DNA from: Rallus limicola
Lineage: Eukaryota; Chordata; Aves; Gruiformes; Rallidae
Assembly: GCA_022605955.1 (NCBI GenBank)
Contig: JAKCOZ010000003.1
Coordinates: 51,336,179 to 51,400,178 of the forward strand
Length of the DNA stretch: 64,000 nucleotides
Reading direction: 5' to 3'
The notes below the pieces were generated by a model that ran no database searches, was not told the DNA's origin, and saw only the letters and a list, made by a program, of their open reading frames with translations. How positions within the stretch are numbered: the first letter of the stretch is position 1; each line of letters begins with the position of its first letter. Positions 48,232-59,795 of this stretch are shown here, in pieces. A program made the position numbers and the translations under genes.

Positions 48232-48614
48232 GATATGAATCCTTTTCAATCCCTATCAATATTTCATAAAGTATTATCTCAGGTCTAGGCTGGTTTTCAA
48301 TGTAATGCCTTCAGTTTAGTATAACCAGGTGGTATTATTATAAGTCATTCTTCCAGTTAACAGAGTGTGACTCCCTGTGACAACAACCACTGAAGTCAAT
48401 AAATGGAATGTGCTGTTGTCAGTCAATGGAGCTCTTTTAGATATCTAATATAATGTGAAAGCTAAAAGCAAGCCTTGAAGGAGTAGAAACACTAAAATGA
48501 TGCACAGTAGATAAAGCTTTAGAAGGTGACAAAAAAAGATTAAATTCAGCAAGAATAGGTAATATAGGTATAATTATTCTCCCCACTCTCTTCTTTCTAG
48601 CTGCCAGCCAGTTA
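48232..48614. other. Unique sequence between two CR1 copies
   Basis: No gene is seen. A TGACAACA/TGTTGTCA dyad lies around 48378-48421. The stretch may be the pre-insertion host sequence separating two independent CR1 insertions. Confidence 0.5.
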
Positions 48615-49530
48615 CAATTGGTTTTCCCCAGAAGGCAATGTTGGAGCCAACACTATTTAACATCTTCATCAGCAGGAGATAATGGATCTGGATAATGGGA
48701 CAGAACAAACCCTCCATGAGTTTGTGCGATAACAAAACTAGGGGAGCTGTTGATACATGAGAGTACAGAACTTCTATTCAGGGTAACATAGCCCGGAGAA
48801 ATGGTGTGCAAAGAACTTCAGGATGTTCAACAGAAACAATTACAAAGTCCTGTATCTGAGTGAAATAATTACACTTGACCATACCAGCCAGAAACCTAGT
48901 GTCCTGGTAGCAGCTCTGTGATAGAGAGCTGTGGGTCCTGGTACATGAGCAGATTGTGGGTCAGCAATGAAGGGTAACCATATACTGTACTGCATAAGGA
49001 AGGGCGTAGCCAGCAGCTTGTTGGAAAATATTACTTCCCAGTAATCCAAACATGTAAGTCTGTCTTTGAAACACTGGGTCCCTGGTAGAGCACATGACGA
49101 CATGCCAAGGGTCTGCAAGGTGACCACCTCAATAGTTGCGAGGCCCTTACATACAACATGGGAAGAGACTGGAGGCAATGTCGTTGATGAGCCTGAAGAA
49201 GAGAAAGGGCGTCCAGCAGCAGTCTTCCACAGCTTCAAGGGAGGTCAGAAGGAAGGCAGAGCTATGATCTTCTCAGAGCCACACAGTGAAAGAGCAGGAG
49301 GGAACAGACACAATGGTCACATCAAGGGAGGGAATAATCACAATGGTCACATCAAGGGAAATTCCTGTTGGATATAAAGGGAAAATCTTTCTTCATGACA
49401 AGGGCAGTAAGACACTAGAATATAATCTCACCCTGCAAATAGTCCTCTTTAGAGCAGGTTTCTGAACCAGCTGATCTCCAGAGATCCCTACTGTCTTAAA
49501 TGTGTTATTTAACCTATGATTTCTATGTCT
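48615..49530 (+). mobile_element. CR1 LINE of a different subfamily, heavily decayed
   Basis: The copy starts in the 'FPQKAMLEPTLFNIFIS' segment, a decayed form of the conserved GVPQGSVLGPVLFNIFI palm motif. The FADD position at 48721-48735 is destroyed (FVR then stop). Scattered CR1 words follow (AAAGTCCTG near 48845, GGTCCTGG near 48935). Near 49355 AAATTCCTGTTGGATATAA matches the CR1 'GKFRLDIR' region. The tail has CTGATCTCCAGAGATCCCT and ATGATTTCTATG at 49514-49530. A central part around 49060-49250 aligns poorly and may include deletions or foreign sequence. Confidence 0.8.
49301..49360. repeat. 30-bp tandem duplication inside a CR1
   Basis: Two 30-base units, 49301-49330 and 49331-49360, match at about 26 positions and share CACAATGGTCACATCAAGGG. 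The duplicated unit lies in the ORF2 C-terminal region of the old CR1, upstream of its tail, so it arose in this copy or its source after normal CR1 structure was set. Confidence 0.9.
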
Positions 49531-51094
49531 GCACAAAAGTACTGCCCGGTTTATCATGGCATGAAGGAGTAGATTCAGTATTAGTTTATCCTGCCAGAGT
49601 GTAAGTTAGCAGTGTTTCTTACAGAGGTCTGTCCCAGGGCATTCATTTCCCCTCGCTGCTTGGCTGCCTCCTCCACTCCCCTCAGCCTTGTCCTCGCTGG
49701 GTTTCCCTTGGCTGGTTGACCTCACTTCACTCACCCATTGCATTCTACTTTTGCCCTGTTACCTCTCTTGTCTTTTGCCCCTTCCACGTCTCTCCGGTTA
49801 GTTCAGCCATGGTTAGCTGAACCATTTCACATGCAAATACATACAAAAGAAAAGCAATCTGTGGCATTAGCGTACCAATTGCAAGCAGGGATCATTTGTG
49901 CCGCCTATTGATCCAGGCCTTTGTACTTACAGTCTTCACCTCATGTCACTAGCTTGGTGCTCTGATGGAGGCTAATATGTACAGGCGTGTACTACTGCAA
50001 GAAACACACTTGGTCATGTGTGAGTAGGGCTCAGTAACAGAGAGCTTCCTGAAGGAAGGCTCCTGGGTATGGCACTTTGATAAATAACCAGAAGTTATCT
50101 ATACTCCGTCACTGATTTATAGCTGAACCTTAGTGCATGCTTTCTTTTCCAATTTTTTTTTGCTTTCCTCCCTCATTTCAACATACTATTAAATATGTTC
50201 CCACGTATTACATTTTCTTCAAATAAAAAAAGGTACTTTATATGCACAGATTCATTTTTAATAAGTTAATAATTAAAGAAACTCCTCTAATAAGTCTTAA
50301 ATAACTAAAGGCCAAATTCCTTGTCGTCTTTAGTCTTTAGATTTCCATACTAAAAGGCATGATTGAGATGTTCTATTATACTGACCTTTAAATGCTAGGT
50401 TTAAAAAGAACACTTTTCAGGCTTCTTACAACTCAAATTAAGAATTTCAGGTTATGGTGAGAGTGAGCTGAAATACAGAAAATCTCGCAAATACATGCAG
50501 TTTTCATAGCTGCAGAAGTAAATCTGCACCCACATGTCTTAACTAATTGCTGCATGACTTAGAAATTATTCCTTCTTAGGCATGTTCGGGCAAAAAAAAT
50601 GGAAATGTTTATTCTATGCCAGCTTTGTAAAGCACTGACTCCACAAAGGGATTTTACTATGCTATGTTGTATAGTCCTTTTAAGGACTTAACTCTGGAGA
50701 ATTCCTACACTGTGTTGCAAGGATTATTCTGTGCAGTAAATATTGTTGGTGCTAACATACAAGAAGCATCTCCAGCACTGGGTCTTGTGTGGTAAAGACA
50801 CTCATGTCAGAAAAATGTTGTTCAGTATACAGGGAAGGGAGTGCCTTTAAAGCTTTGTCATATTCACTGTGGGAGACTTTCTAAAAGTAGCGGCAGAAGC
50901 CGTAGTTCTGGAATTCTTTAACATCAGATTTCTACTGTGGAGGTCTATGTGTATCTTTAATGGTCTGGATATTTTAGGAACCCACAGAGTCCTGGCAGGA
51001 TTCGACACACAGAGACTAGATCCATCCCTAACTAGTCTGCATTCCACAGGGCCTCTGGTGTGCACACTTCTCACTCGCATGTGTGTGGGGCAGC
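49531..51094. other. Unique sequence with a pyrimidine-rich block
   Basis: A C/T-rich, less AT-rich block occupies roughly 49620-49805. I do not recognise it as a known repeat. The rest is AT-rich with no gene. Part of 50.85-51.09 kb may be decayed CR1 belonging to the tail that follows, but I cannot align it. Confidence 0.5.
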
Positions 51095-51138
51095 CCAGAG
51101 CCTACAAGGTCCCTTCCAACCTTACCCATTCTATGAGT
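51095..51138 (+). mobile_element. Probable CR1 3' tail remnant
   Basis: AGCCTACAAGGTCCCTTCC, AACCTTACCCATTCTATGAG has the spacing of the CR1 terminal block followed by a single octamer. Only the terminal 40 or so bases can be recognised, so the call rests on the tail motif alone. Confidence 0.6.
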
Positions 51139-54100
51139 CTTGCAGTTCTACAGAAAGGAGTAACAGCTTTAGAGTAATGGAACAGGTGTTCACATGATCT
51201 TCTTGATTTAAAACCTGTGTCTATTAAAATAAAGAAAAATGTGACAGATTTGCTTTTAAAGAAGACTGCATAATATTCCATAGCAGACAGTACACTAGCA
51301 ATTCAAGGCTTTTAAAAAGTTTGGGTTGGAGATGAAGAATGAATTTAACTAATTTTCCTGGTGCCTAGTAGTGGCTACAAGTGTGTTTAATATTTTACTC
51401 TAGGCAAAGTCTCAGGCTTATTTCTGGGGTTTTTTTTGAATATTCTACATTCAAGCTGCTGTCACTGTACATCTTTCTCTCTATTGTGTTTTGTTTAACA
51501 TAGTAAATACACATTTGAAATATACTTTTTATTAATATATATTACTGCTTAAATTTACTGTTCTAGTGAATATTAATCACAAGTAGCATTTCATCCATGA
51601 CTATTGGAAAGTAAGCACATCAGGGATGAAAAAACAGCACCAATGCTTTCATTTAATAGCTCAGATGAGTATTTGCAGGGAGTTTTTATTTGGTTGGGTT
51701 TTTTTCTTGTGTGCATTAGTTATCTGTCTCAGAAAGTTTTATGAATAAGTGGAGGCACTGCGTATCTGCTTTAAAACTATTGTTCTTAGAATACTGGAAA
51801 AACTGTATTTTTGAATGTCATGAGGGTAATCCCAAGAGCAGTAGGAAAATAGTAGCTTTATATAAAATACATCCACATGCATTTCTGGAAATAAACAGGT
51901 ATAGGAAAGAACATAATGTTGTCTTAAATCCTAGCCTTTAAGTATTTCCGAGAGCTAAGTCTCACATATTACTAACTTATTTTATTATTTTTTTATAATT
52001 CATTGCTTTGTCTTTCCTAGAGATCCAAGTTTACTGCTGATTCTCCAACACTGAAATTATCCCAGGGGGTTGGCCTAATACTGCAGTAATATTCTAGAGC
52101 TTAAGCAGTTAGTTCAGTTCATCACAAAGAAAGGGGGTAATTTGCACTTCCATGTGATAAGACAGAAATAAGTCTTTTATGGCTTAACTTTTTGTGTGCA
52201 GCCTGCAGCTGCCAACAACAATCTCCATTTCAAAACACAGAACCAATAATGCAGGCTAAATCAGATTCAAAAGCCATTGTGTTTGTATTATAATTAACAG
52301 TTTAGAGGAATAAATTACTGTCTCCTCCTGGAAGCTGAACAGTTTCTCTCCTCAGAATGTAGCCTGTAGTATTAAGCAGTAGCAGGCTTAATTAAGAAAG
52401 GAAGTAACATCTGCAGAAGCCAAATAGTTTGTCTGTTACATTACAGCAAATTACAGATATTCTACATCCCGCCATGTTACATGTCATTCAAAAATACCAG
52501 ACCACATATCTGACTTTGATATCTGGAATATGTATATATATTTACAGGAAGAATATTTTTATAGCCCTGATTGCATTAAGTAAGGAAAAAGATGAAACAC
52601 ATGAAATTATATAAAGGTGATTAGAATCTTTCTGATCTTTCTTTACACTGAGAGGTAGGATGAGCCAGAACATGATACGTAGTCCTTTAGAAGTAAAATG
52701 AGAAGAAAAACAAATAAAGCCACTTCAGGAATAAAAATTGTTAGTTTCAACCCGTCAGATAATACGTCACTGCAAATTAAATAAAATTTCTATTTAAATT
52801 TTAAGGGAGAATATTGCTGTTACAGAAATTTTTCAACAGACGTCAACAGAGAGCAAATGAGTTCTCTTTCTTATGAAAGACAGTGGAGTTCTCAGTGGAG
52901 GTATGTGCACTTTGCTGTTCTTGTTCCCTGAAGCGTTCTGCTGTGGCAGGGAACAGCGCCAGCTTCTCCTGCACCGATATGACTGAGATCTGCCCCAGAA
53001 GAGCAAATCAAAGATGCTTCTCTGGATGTACTTCATGTTGTGCTCCTGTCCCTTCCATTGAGCTGTTTTGTTCTAGCTCCTACTCAGGAGTGACCAGCTG
53101 AAGAAAAGGAGGGAAGGACACATAATCTGACAGAGCAGACAAGTGATAATATTGGCCCATAGATGTGTCAATTTCAACACCTAGAATGACAGGCACTTGT
53201 TGTTTCTCAGTGTAACATAGTTGTGCCACTTTATCTGCCTCTACATGTCAAGTCTGTATACATGGGACCCAGCTTTGTAGCAAGAAGGGTGTAATCCACC
53301 TGAACTATTGATTTGCAACATTGAAGTGAACAAGTACAACAGAATTTAGGCACAGGTCTTCCAGGATAAAAGGCTTCTAACTCGTCCTTATGTTTCTGTA
53401 TCTGAAACACCCATTCTAGCTTTACTGTAGACTCCTAAGCAGCCGAAAAATAGTGTGAGCTTTTCATGAAAAACATTCCAAAGGGAAGTGGCTTTTACTT
53501 AAAACTGCTTCACCCACTAGAACACTTCTTTTGCTAATTCTGGAAAGTAAACACATATCAATATTCAAACTAATCCATTTACCAAGAAAAGGTAATGGAA
53601 AAGAATACAAGTAGAATTATATCACCACTAAAAATAGAAATGGAAACTCAATTGAAAAATATAATCTAGCTGAATCATGAAAGGAAAAAAGTTGGATAAT
53701 GGGATTTCTCAAACAAAATGGGATTCTTGGCATAATGCCTTGTGATACTATAATTAAGACTTCACTTGAAACATAAGAAAATAATCAACAATGGCCTGTG
53801 ATAATATTCTGTAGGGCCATTAAGCTTGCCTTTCAGGCTTCAGAACAAATTTTGAACTCTAATTTGCTGGAAGTAATGACCCTATAAAGCGAAGTCTGAT
53901 GGGAGTGTTATGGCTTGGGCCAGCTCAGTGACCAAAGACACACCTGTCTTTATCTACATCTGCTGGGCTTCTGTACTAAGTGCACTGGGAAATAATACAG
54001 TATGAAAGGCAGAAATAAAAGTGCTTACTGGGAGCAGCCAAGACTTCAAAATGATTGTCTTATTACCTCATTCATCCAAGATGCCCTCTATTATATGGGC

Positions 54101-55756
54101 ATTTCAATAAAATGGCATAGACTGCACAAATTACTCTTCTCTCTGGCACTGCAGAATAACTGCAGGTGAGTTTTACCTCCAGAGTGAGGAAAACTGCTGC
54201 CTAAATACTTAATGTCTTCATTTCTTACTCTTCTGAATAATAAAAACTTCAGTCATTCATCAATGGTGCATTTAACCTTTTTTGTCCCATCCAGTACTTA
54301 TTTCAGTCATGTATTGAAGAAGATTGATTCAGATACCCATTTAGGATCATTGAGGAAATAAAGGTCTGGATTCCTACGCCTGGGATTGGTAAACCCAGGC
54401 ATTTCAAAATGTTATAGAAAAAAAAAAAGTGGGAAAACTCGTTAAGTGTGGGTGCAAAGACTACAGCTGCAACAGATTAAACAGAATGCCTCAGAATGCA
54501 TTGGTTTTGAAGCCTCGGAGGAACAGCAATATTCAGCTCTTAGAAATAGTGATGAACAGATCGTACTATATGTCCATACATTGGAATTTGAAGTGATTTG
54601 TGTATTTCAGACAACTGTCACACAGAGTTATTGACTGTTCGACTGATACGAGTTTCTTGAGTGTACACAATTTTTTCCTCAAATAGCAGCTGGTAATAAT
54701 TTCATTTTAAAGTAACCATAAAAATAACATGGATCTTGTTTCAGTTTGTGAACTGACAAAGTGCATGTTGTTCCACCCTATTGATGGTGTTCCTCAAAAG
54801 GAAAAACTCAGTGTTTTCCCCTGAGATCTTATTGGACTGAGAATTATTATTTTTTAATTGTGTACAGAACATCAAAATGTTCACTGATCACACATAACCT
54901 CAAAAAGTGCAATTAAGACTTTTTCTTTAAGGACGGCATAAGATAATTATAAATCACTATATAATAAGATGATTACAACTACACTTTCATAGTGTAGTTC
55001 ATAGGACATACTGAGGATCTTTCTTCCCTGTCTTGAGTATTGTCCATATTTCGATGCTGTCTTGATGAATTTTCTTTTACCTCAGAATGGCTTTCTATTT
55101 TAAAATAAAGAATTTCAAACTTTCTTTGTGATCTTTTTGGGGGAACAAATATTATTCCTTTTGTACGTTTTCAATCAGTTTTATAATTTTCTATTTTTTT
55201 CAAAACCAGCAGAGATGCATTTACATTTGCTGATTCAAAAGCCATCCTAAGAGTTTTGCTGTGTCACATAATGCCACAAATTGGAGGATGTTAGTCTTTG
55301 AGTTCATTAAACTCTGAAGTAATGTCATACTACTTTTTAGCATTCCTTTTCCCCTTTGTGCTTTTGATCAACTGAAGTTAATCACTTGCTCTTTACCATG
55401 GTGCCATGTATGCCAACAAGAGATAAAATAATGGAAATAAAATTTTATCGCACTGAAACTTACTAAAATCTGCCAATGAAAATGGCCCAAACTTTCACAA
55501 AAATCTGTGGTATTGAAAAAAGTTAGGCAGGAAAATGTTAAAATTTACTGACCAAATAATAAGATAGTATGAGCAGTAAGACCAATGAGAAAACAATGTC
55601 CTTCAAAATAAGTTCTTGAAGAGGTCAAAGGGAATTTAACAGACTGCATGGTACTGAGCCAGACATGTTTTTAACAGAAACACATGACTGTAGCAATAAT
55701 CATGGTAAAGGGCTGAGTTTAAAGAAAATACAGTTTGTTCTTCCCTTGCTCTTCTT
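51139..55756. other. Unique AT-rich sequence, no gene seen
   Basis: No mobile element is recognised. Around 52840-53100 the composition is less AT-rich and frames are open on both strands, but no domain is visible. A short dyad in that block is listed separately. A 7-bp GC-rich dyad (GCCTGGG/CCCAGGC) lies at about 54378-54400. Confidence 0.55.
52922..52955. repeat. Perfect 9-bp inverted repeat, 16-nt spacer
   Basis: TGTTCCCTG (52922-52930) and CAGGGAACA (52947-52955) pair perfectly within a locally GC-richer block. No function is inferred. Confidence 0.7.
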
Positions 55757-55920
55757 GGAACAGTTCCACTTTATATAAAATATTGAATACTCATTGAACC
55801 AGAGAAGAGTAGTGAGAGGAGGAACTCTACCACCCAGCAGTTAAGAGTACTCATTTGGGAAGAGTGAGGTTGAAATCTCTGCTCCAAAACCATTCAATTA
55901 TTTATACAATCAAAACTGCA
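55757..55920 (+). mobile_element. SINE-like palindromic element, tRNA-like core in sense
   Basis: The core (about 55832-55886) reads CCCAGCAGTTAAGAGTACTC, then TTGGGAAGAGTGAGGTTGAA, then ATCTCTGCTCC. The first part resembles a tRNA-type A box and GGTTGAAATCT resembles a B box (consensus GGTTCAAATCC). The core is flanked by degenerate inverted arms: TATAAAATATTGAAT on the left and ATTCAATTATTTATA on the right. The same core, reversed, and the same arms occur at 62155-62338. The family looks like a tRNA-derived SINE or a SINE captured inside a palindromic element. Similar sequences are familiar to me from other sauropsid genomes, but I cannot name the family. Confidence 0.65.
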
Positions 55921-58915
55921 CAGAATAACTTCAGTCACAACTTGTCAGATCGACTTAGAAGTTAGAACAGTCACTGGGGAGACAGGGGACCAGAGGGTTC
56001 TACCACTAAATAATGCATATCAAGGGCTAAAAACTGTGTCTTTTGCATCTCAAATCAGACTGCTGATCATTAGGCTTTTCTGAATTATTTTGTACCTCTT
56101 TTAATATTTTCATATGCATCTTCCATACTCTTTTGAAATATCTTGGTTTTATATTGTTGTAGAATGGGAAAATAAAAGTATCTAGAGCATTTGTAGAGCA
56201 AAGAAACAAACATACCTTCCTATCTGTTTTCTGAGTGTGTTTGGAATATATTTCTTCCCCTTCCCTCCGTGTCTTTTGTCAGGATATTCAGTGACTGTGA
56301 GAAACTCCTATTGTAAAATGATGATGGCATTTGGGGGCTGGGGGTCAGAGTGGAAGGTGGGGAAGTATACATGTATTCCTGTACCACTTTAGGTTGAAGG
56401 TTGATGACATTTGGGCATAGTTCTTAGGTAGGCTGTTGCTTTTCAATATAATTGTAGTATTTAGGGATTGACCACCCGAGGGGAAAAACCAAAAGTGAAG
56501 AACACAGAACATCTTCCTGCAATGAGTGAAACACCCCAGCTTCATTTCTATTAAAACAGTCTTGTCTCTTCTGGTTAATGTAGAGAAGATTGCAGTTTCT
56601 AATGCCAAAGAGAAGTCAAGGGATCACCCTTTGTATTTACTATTGTACTAACTCAGTCTGTTAATACTGGGAAGATATTAAACAAATGAGATGTGTCCCA
56701 GCCAGAGGTAAGCAAAAGGGTGCTTTTCAGAATAGGTGGCTGCCGCTGTGTAGGAGTGAGGCTGGAACATGGAGTGTGGCTTTGGAAGAATAGATTAGAC
56801 AGACCACATACCAGTAATGGGTGGGTTTTTTCCATTTGTTAGATGCATTTCTAATCAATCTATCCTGATAATTATCAGTACATGATTCCCAAATGACTTC
56901 ACACTTCTTTAGGGAAAGAAATTTCCTATGAACCATACTTCCTTGCCATTTTTCCCCTGAGAAGTTCCACCAGGAGGGGAATGTCATGACAGTAAAAATG
57001 ATTGAATAGCACATATTATATTACAAATAGATTCAATAGTTTTCATCTCCTGTACTTCAAATGTGACAGATTTCAGTTATTTTTTCCAATTTTTTTTTCA
57101 AGTATTCTGATTGTTGTTAGTTGTGATCATTTCCTCCAAAGTGTCTCTGAATTCCATCCATATTTTCTTGCTGAATCCAAGCAGAAACTCTGTAACACAA
57201 GTTCTGTAGCATGGAGGATGTTGGTAATGGCAACCCTAATGTGTACATTTACCTATAGTGTTAATCAGTGATAAAGAGGCTTATTTAGTACTTTTTAGAG
57301 AAGTATCAGTTTTAAAACTACTAGAAACCAATAGAAAAGGTTTGTTCAGAAATACAAATTATTCCAAAGAGACACTCACTAACATCAGCTGCCTTTTGGG
57401 GTCAGGAAGCATTTTATAGCTATGTTTTATGCAACTGAATAATACCCAGAGTATCTACATGTGTGCAGATGTGTGCTCCGGATTTCTGGAGCAGAAAATA
57501 TATCATGTTTCATTATTTCTTTTCAGCTTCTTCTAATTTCCTTTGCATATGCTAATATCTAATATATTGTAGAGCTTTTAAATTAATTTTTTAATGTGTC
57601 CTTGCAGTTTAAAATTATATTCCCTGTAGTTTTTATTTTTATATCATACAGTTGGAGTCTGATGGCTGCCTTCACCTATGTGACTTCCAATTTTCAGTTC
57701 TTTCTTATTTTTAAATACTTAAAATCTCCTTATAAGTCTCTTACCCATAAGGCACTCTGCACTCTCAATACATAACCTTTTGGTTTGGGAGAGAGTCAGA
57801 TTTTGCTGCTATGCTTTCAACACCTCTTCTTAAATTACAGCTAGCATGCCTTAAGTCCTTGGGCTATCTGTCAAGCGATACTATCTACCAATTTCCAGTT
57901 TACTGCTGTCTGCTTTTCTGTAGGATGCTATCACAATTTTGGTGCTTCCATTTCTTGGAATAGCACCTAACTTCTCATTAAGTATGCACAAATAGTCTTT
58001 CACCTTGAGATACTCAGTTCTTTCTTCCTCAATACTTTTAATTTGTTTTATCCAATTATCTTTTAACAACATTGTCTAAAATGTCTGGGACTTAGACTGA
58101 TGTTACATGTGATTCACTACATCAAGCAGTAACTAGAGATAGAGCCCTACCATGACACTCTTCTTTCTTCACATTTCTGATTACCCTTTGACCTGTTCTT
58201 GGTGCTCAGAATAAGAACACAGATGGAAAAATCATACTCTTGAATTTTTCCTTCTGTTCTTTGTGAATAATTTGTGCTCTTATACCAGCACTCATCTCGC
58301 AGTTTCTTCTGCCACATTTCCTTTATGTCAGTTCTCTCATGGCTTTGGCTGCATGATCAGTCTCTCATTGCTTCTCTTTATTTCTTACACTCCTGACATA
58401 TATAGAGACATCAGAATGTGATCCAGTACGTTTTATGCCTATCTCCCATATGGCCTTGTTGCTACTTTTTCTTTTGCCCTGGAAGGTAATTCTCTGACTA
58501 GGCTATTACTATATTTTGCTTTCTTGTAGTCTTTTATCACCTGTGCTTTTCAAAGTTTAAAGCTTTCCTTTCTGGAACTGGGAACTTGTATCCTGTAGTT
58601 TCTCTCCCTCTCTTTAGGAGCTGGATCTAGCTTTTTGCTACAGTTCTTCATTCTTGGGATATTCTTTGTCAAAGACCCTAAAGCTTTCCAGCTCATGCAA
58701 AACATTATGTGTTTCCAGAAGATGTTTGTATGTGACTGACTTTTGTTTATGTGTTCATTCCTGCCTTTTTTACTCCAGCTGAGCTCCAGCATATTGAAGT
58801 AACTTCTGACCTGCTGTGAGTCACCTCTAGTATATTGCTAGGACTCACATAGGAAGTGCAGGTAGCACTGATGGAGCTGGATTGACTTAGAGTAACACTT
58901 GCTGCTCTCTGAATT
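55921..58915. other. Unique AT-rich sequence, no gene seen
   Basis: No mobile element is recognised and no frame resembles a known protein. Around 58800-58915 the sequence may be a decayed upstream part of the CR1 that follows, but similarity is not clear. Confidence 0.5.
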
Positions 58916-59186
58916 ACAGTAGGTCTAAGGGGTAATGGATTTAAACTCAGAAAGGGGAGATTTTGATGGGACATTTGGAAAAAGTTCTTCGATATGAGGG
59001 TGATAGATCACTGGAACAGGTTTCCCAGAGAGGTAGTGGAGGCCCCATCCCTGGAGATATTCAAGGTCAGGCTTGATGGGGCTCTGAGCAACCTGATCTA
59101 GTGAAGATGTCCCTTCTTACTGCAGGGGAGTTGGACTAGATGACCTTTAAAGTTCCCTTTTATCCTTACACATTCTATGATTCTAA
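58916..59186 (+). mobile_element. CR1 LINE, ORF2 end and 3' tail
   Basis: GGGGTAATGGATTTAAACTC (58929 on) corresponds to the CR1 'RGNGFKL' segment. It is followed by the equivalents of '[20 protein letters not shown]' at about 59010-59070 and of 'LSNLI' with its stop near 59100. The 3' untranslated region includes GGAGTTGGACTAGATGACCT and a CATTCTATGATTCTA tail ending near 59186. Frameshifts interrupt the coding remnant. It belongs to a different subfamily from the copy at 59440-59795, judging from the 3' untranslated sequence. Confidence 0.9.
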
Positions 59187-59205
59187 CCAGTGGGTGGTTA
59201 GAATC
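59179..59205. repeat. Perfect 10-bp inverted repeat spanning the CR1 3' end
   Basis: GATTCTAACC (59179-59188) includes the last CR1 octamer. GGTTAGAATC (59196-59205) lies in the flank. The pairing is perfect with the spacer AGTGGGT. The dyad therefore joins element and host sequence. Confidence 0.8.
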
Positions 59206-59439
59206 TTACTCCTCACCAGGGAAACTCTAGTCTGCTCCACCTTCTGCTTCTTCTTTTGGAATTATGACTGTAACTTCCCAGCTGCAGCTATCTCAATCCT
59301 CCACCTCAGTTGTCATGGTTTGTTACAGTTTTTTACAATAGCACTGAATGGTTCTTGAATCCAATAACAAAAAAACTTGGGTAGGAAATGAGTAATTGTC
59401 TGCTGACTGGGACAGTATCTGTCCTCCACTGCTGAGAAC
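59187..59439. other. Spacer between two CR1 copies
   Basis: About 250 bases of non-CR1 sequence. A TGTCATGGTTTG word at 59312 matches the start of the putative LTR at 45100, but the similarity ends there. Confidence 0.5.
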
Positions 59440-59795
59440 TAAGGTTGATGTATAACTATAACTTCCTGAAGGGAGGTTGTGGTGAGCTGGGGGTCGGCCT
59501 CTTCTCCCGTGTAGACAGTGATAGAACTAGAGGGAATGGTGTCAAGCTGCGCCAGGGGAGATTCAGGCTGGACATTAGGAAGCACTACTTCTCAGAAAGG
59601 GTAGTCAGGCACTGGAATGCACTGCCCAGGGAGGTGGTGGAGTCACCAACCCTGGGGGTGTTCAAGGAAAGACTAGATGTTGTATTGAGGGACATGGTTT
59701 AGTGGGAGCTGGTAGTAATAGGTGAATGGTTGGACTGGATGATCTTTTAGGTCTTTTCCAACCTTGATAATTCTGTGATTCTGTGATTCTGTGAA
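59440..59795 (+). mobile_element. CR1 LINE, young-looking ORF2 C-terminus and 3' tail
   Basis: An uninterrupted frame (59445-59702) reads [54 protein letters not shown] and [17 protein letters not shown], ending LRDMV and stop. The 3' untranslated tail carries GGACTGGATGATCTTTTAGG, TTTTCCAACCTTGATAA and three TTCTGTGA octamers to about 59795. It shares the RDMV ending and TTCTGTGA tail with the 33643-34119 copy, so both probably belong to one subfamily. The clean frame and octamers suggest a comparatively young insertion. Confidence 0.95.

Noticed and set aside
59311..59330. TGTCATGGTTTG word like the start of the 45.1-kb LTR
   Set aside because: Similarity ends after about 11 bases, too short to call an LTR.
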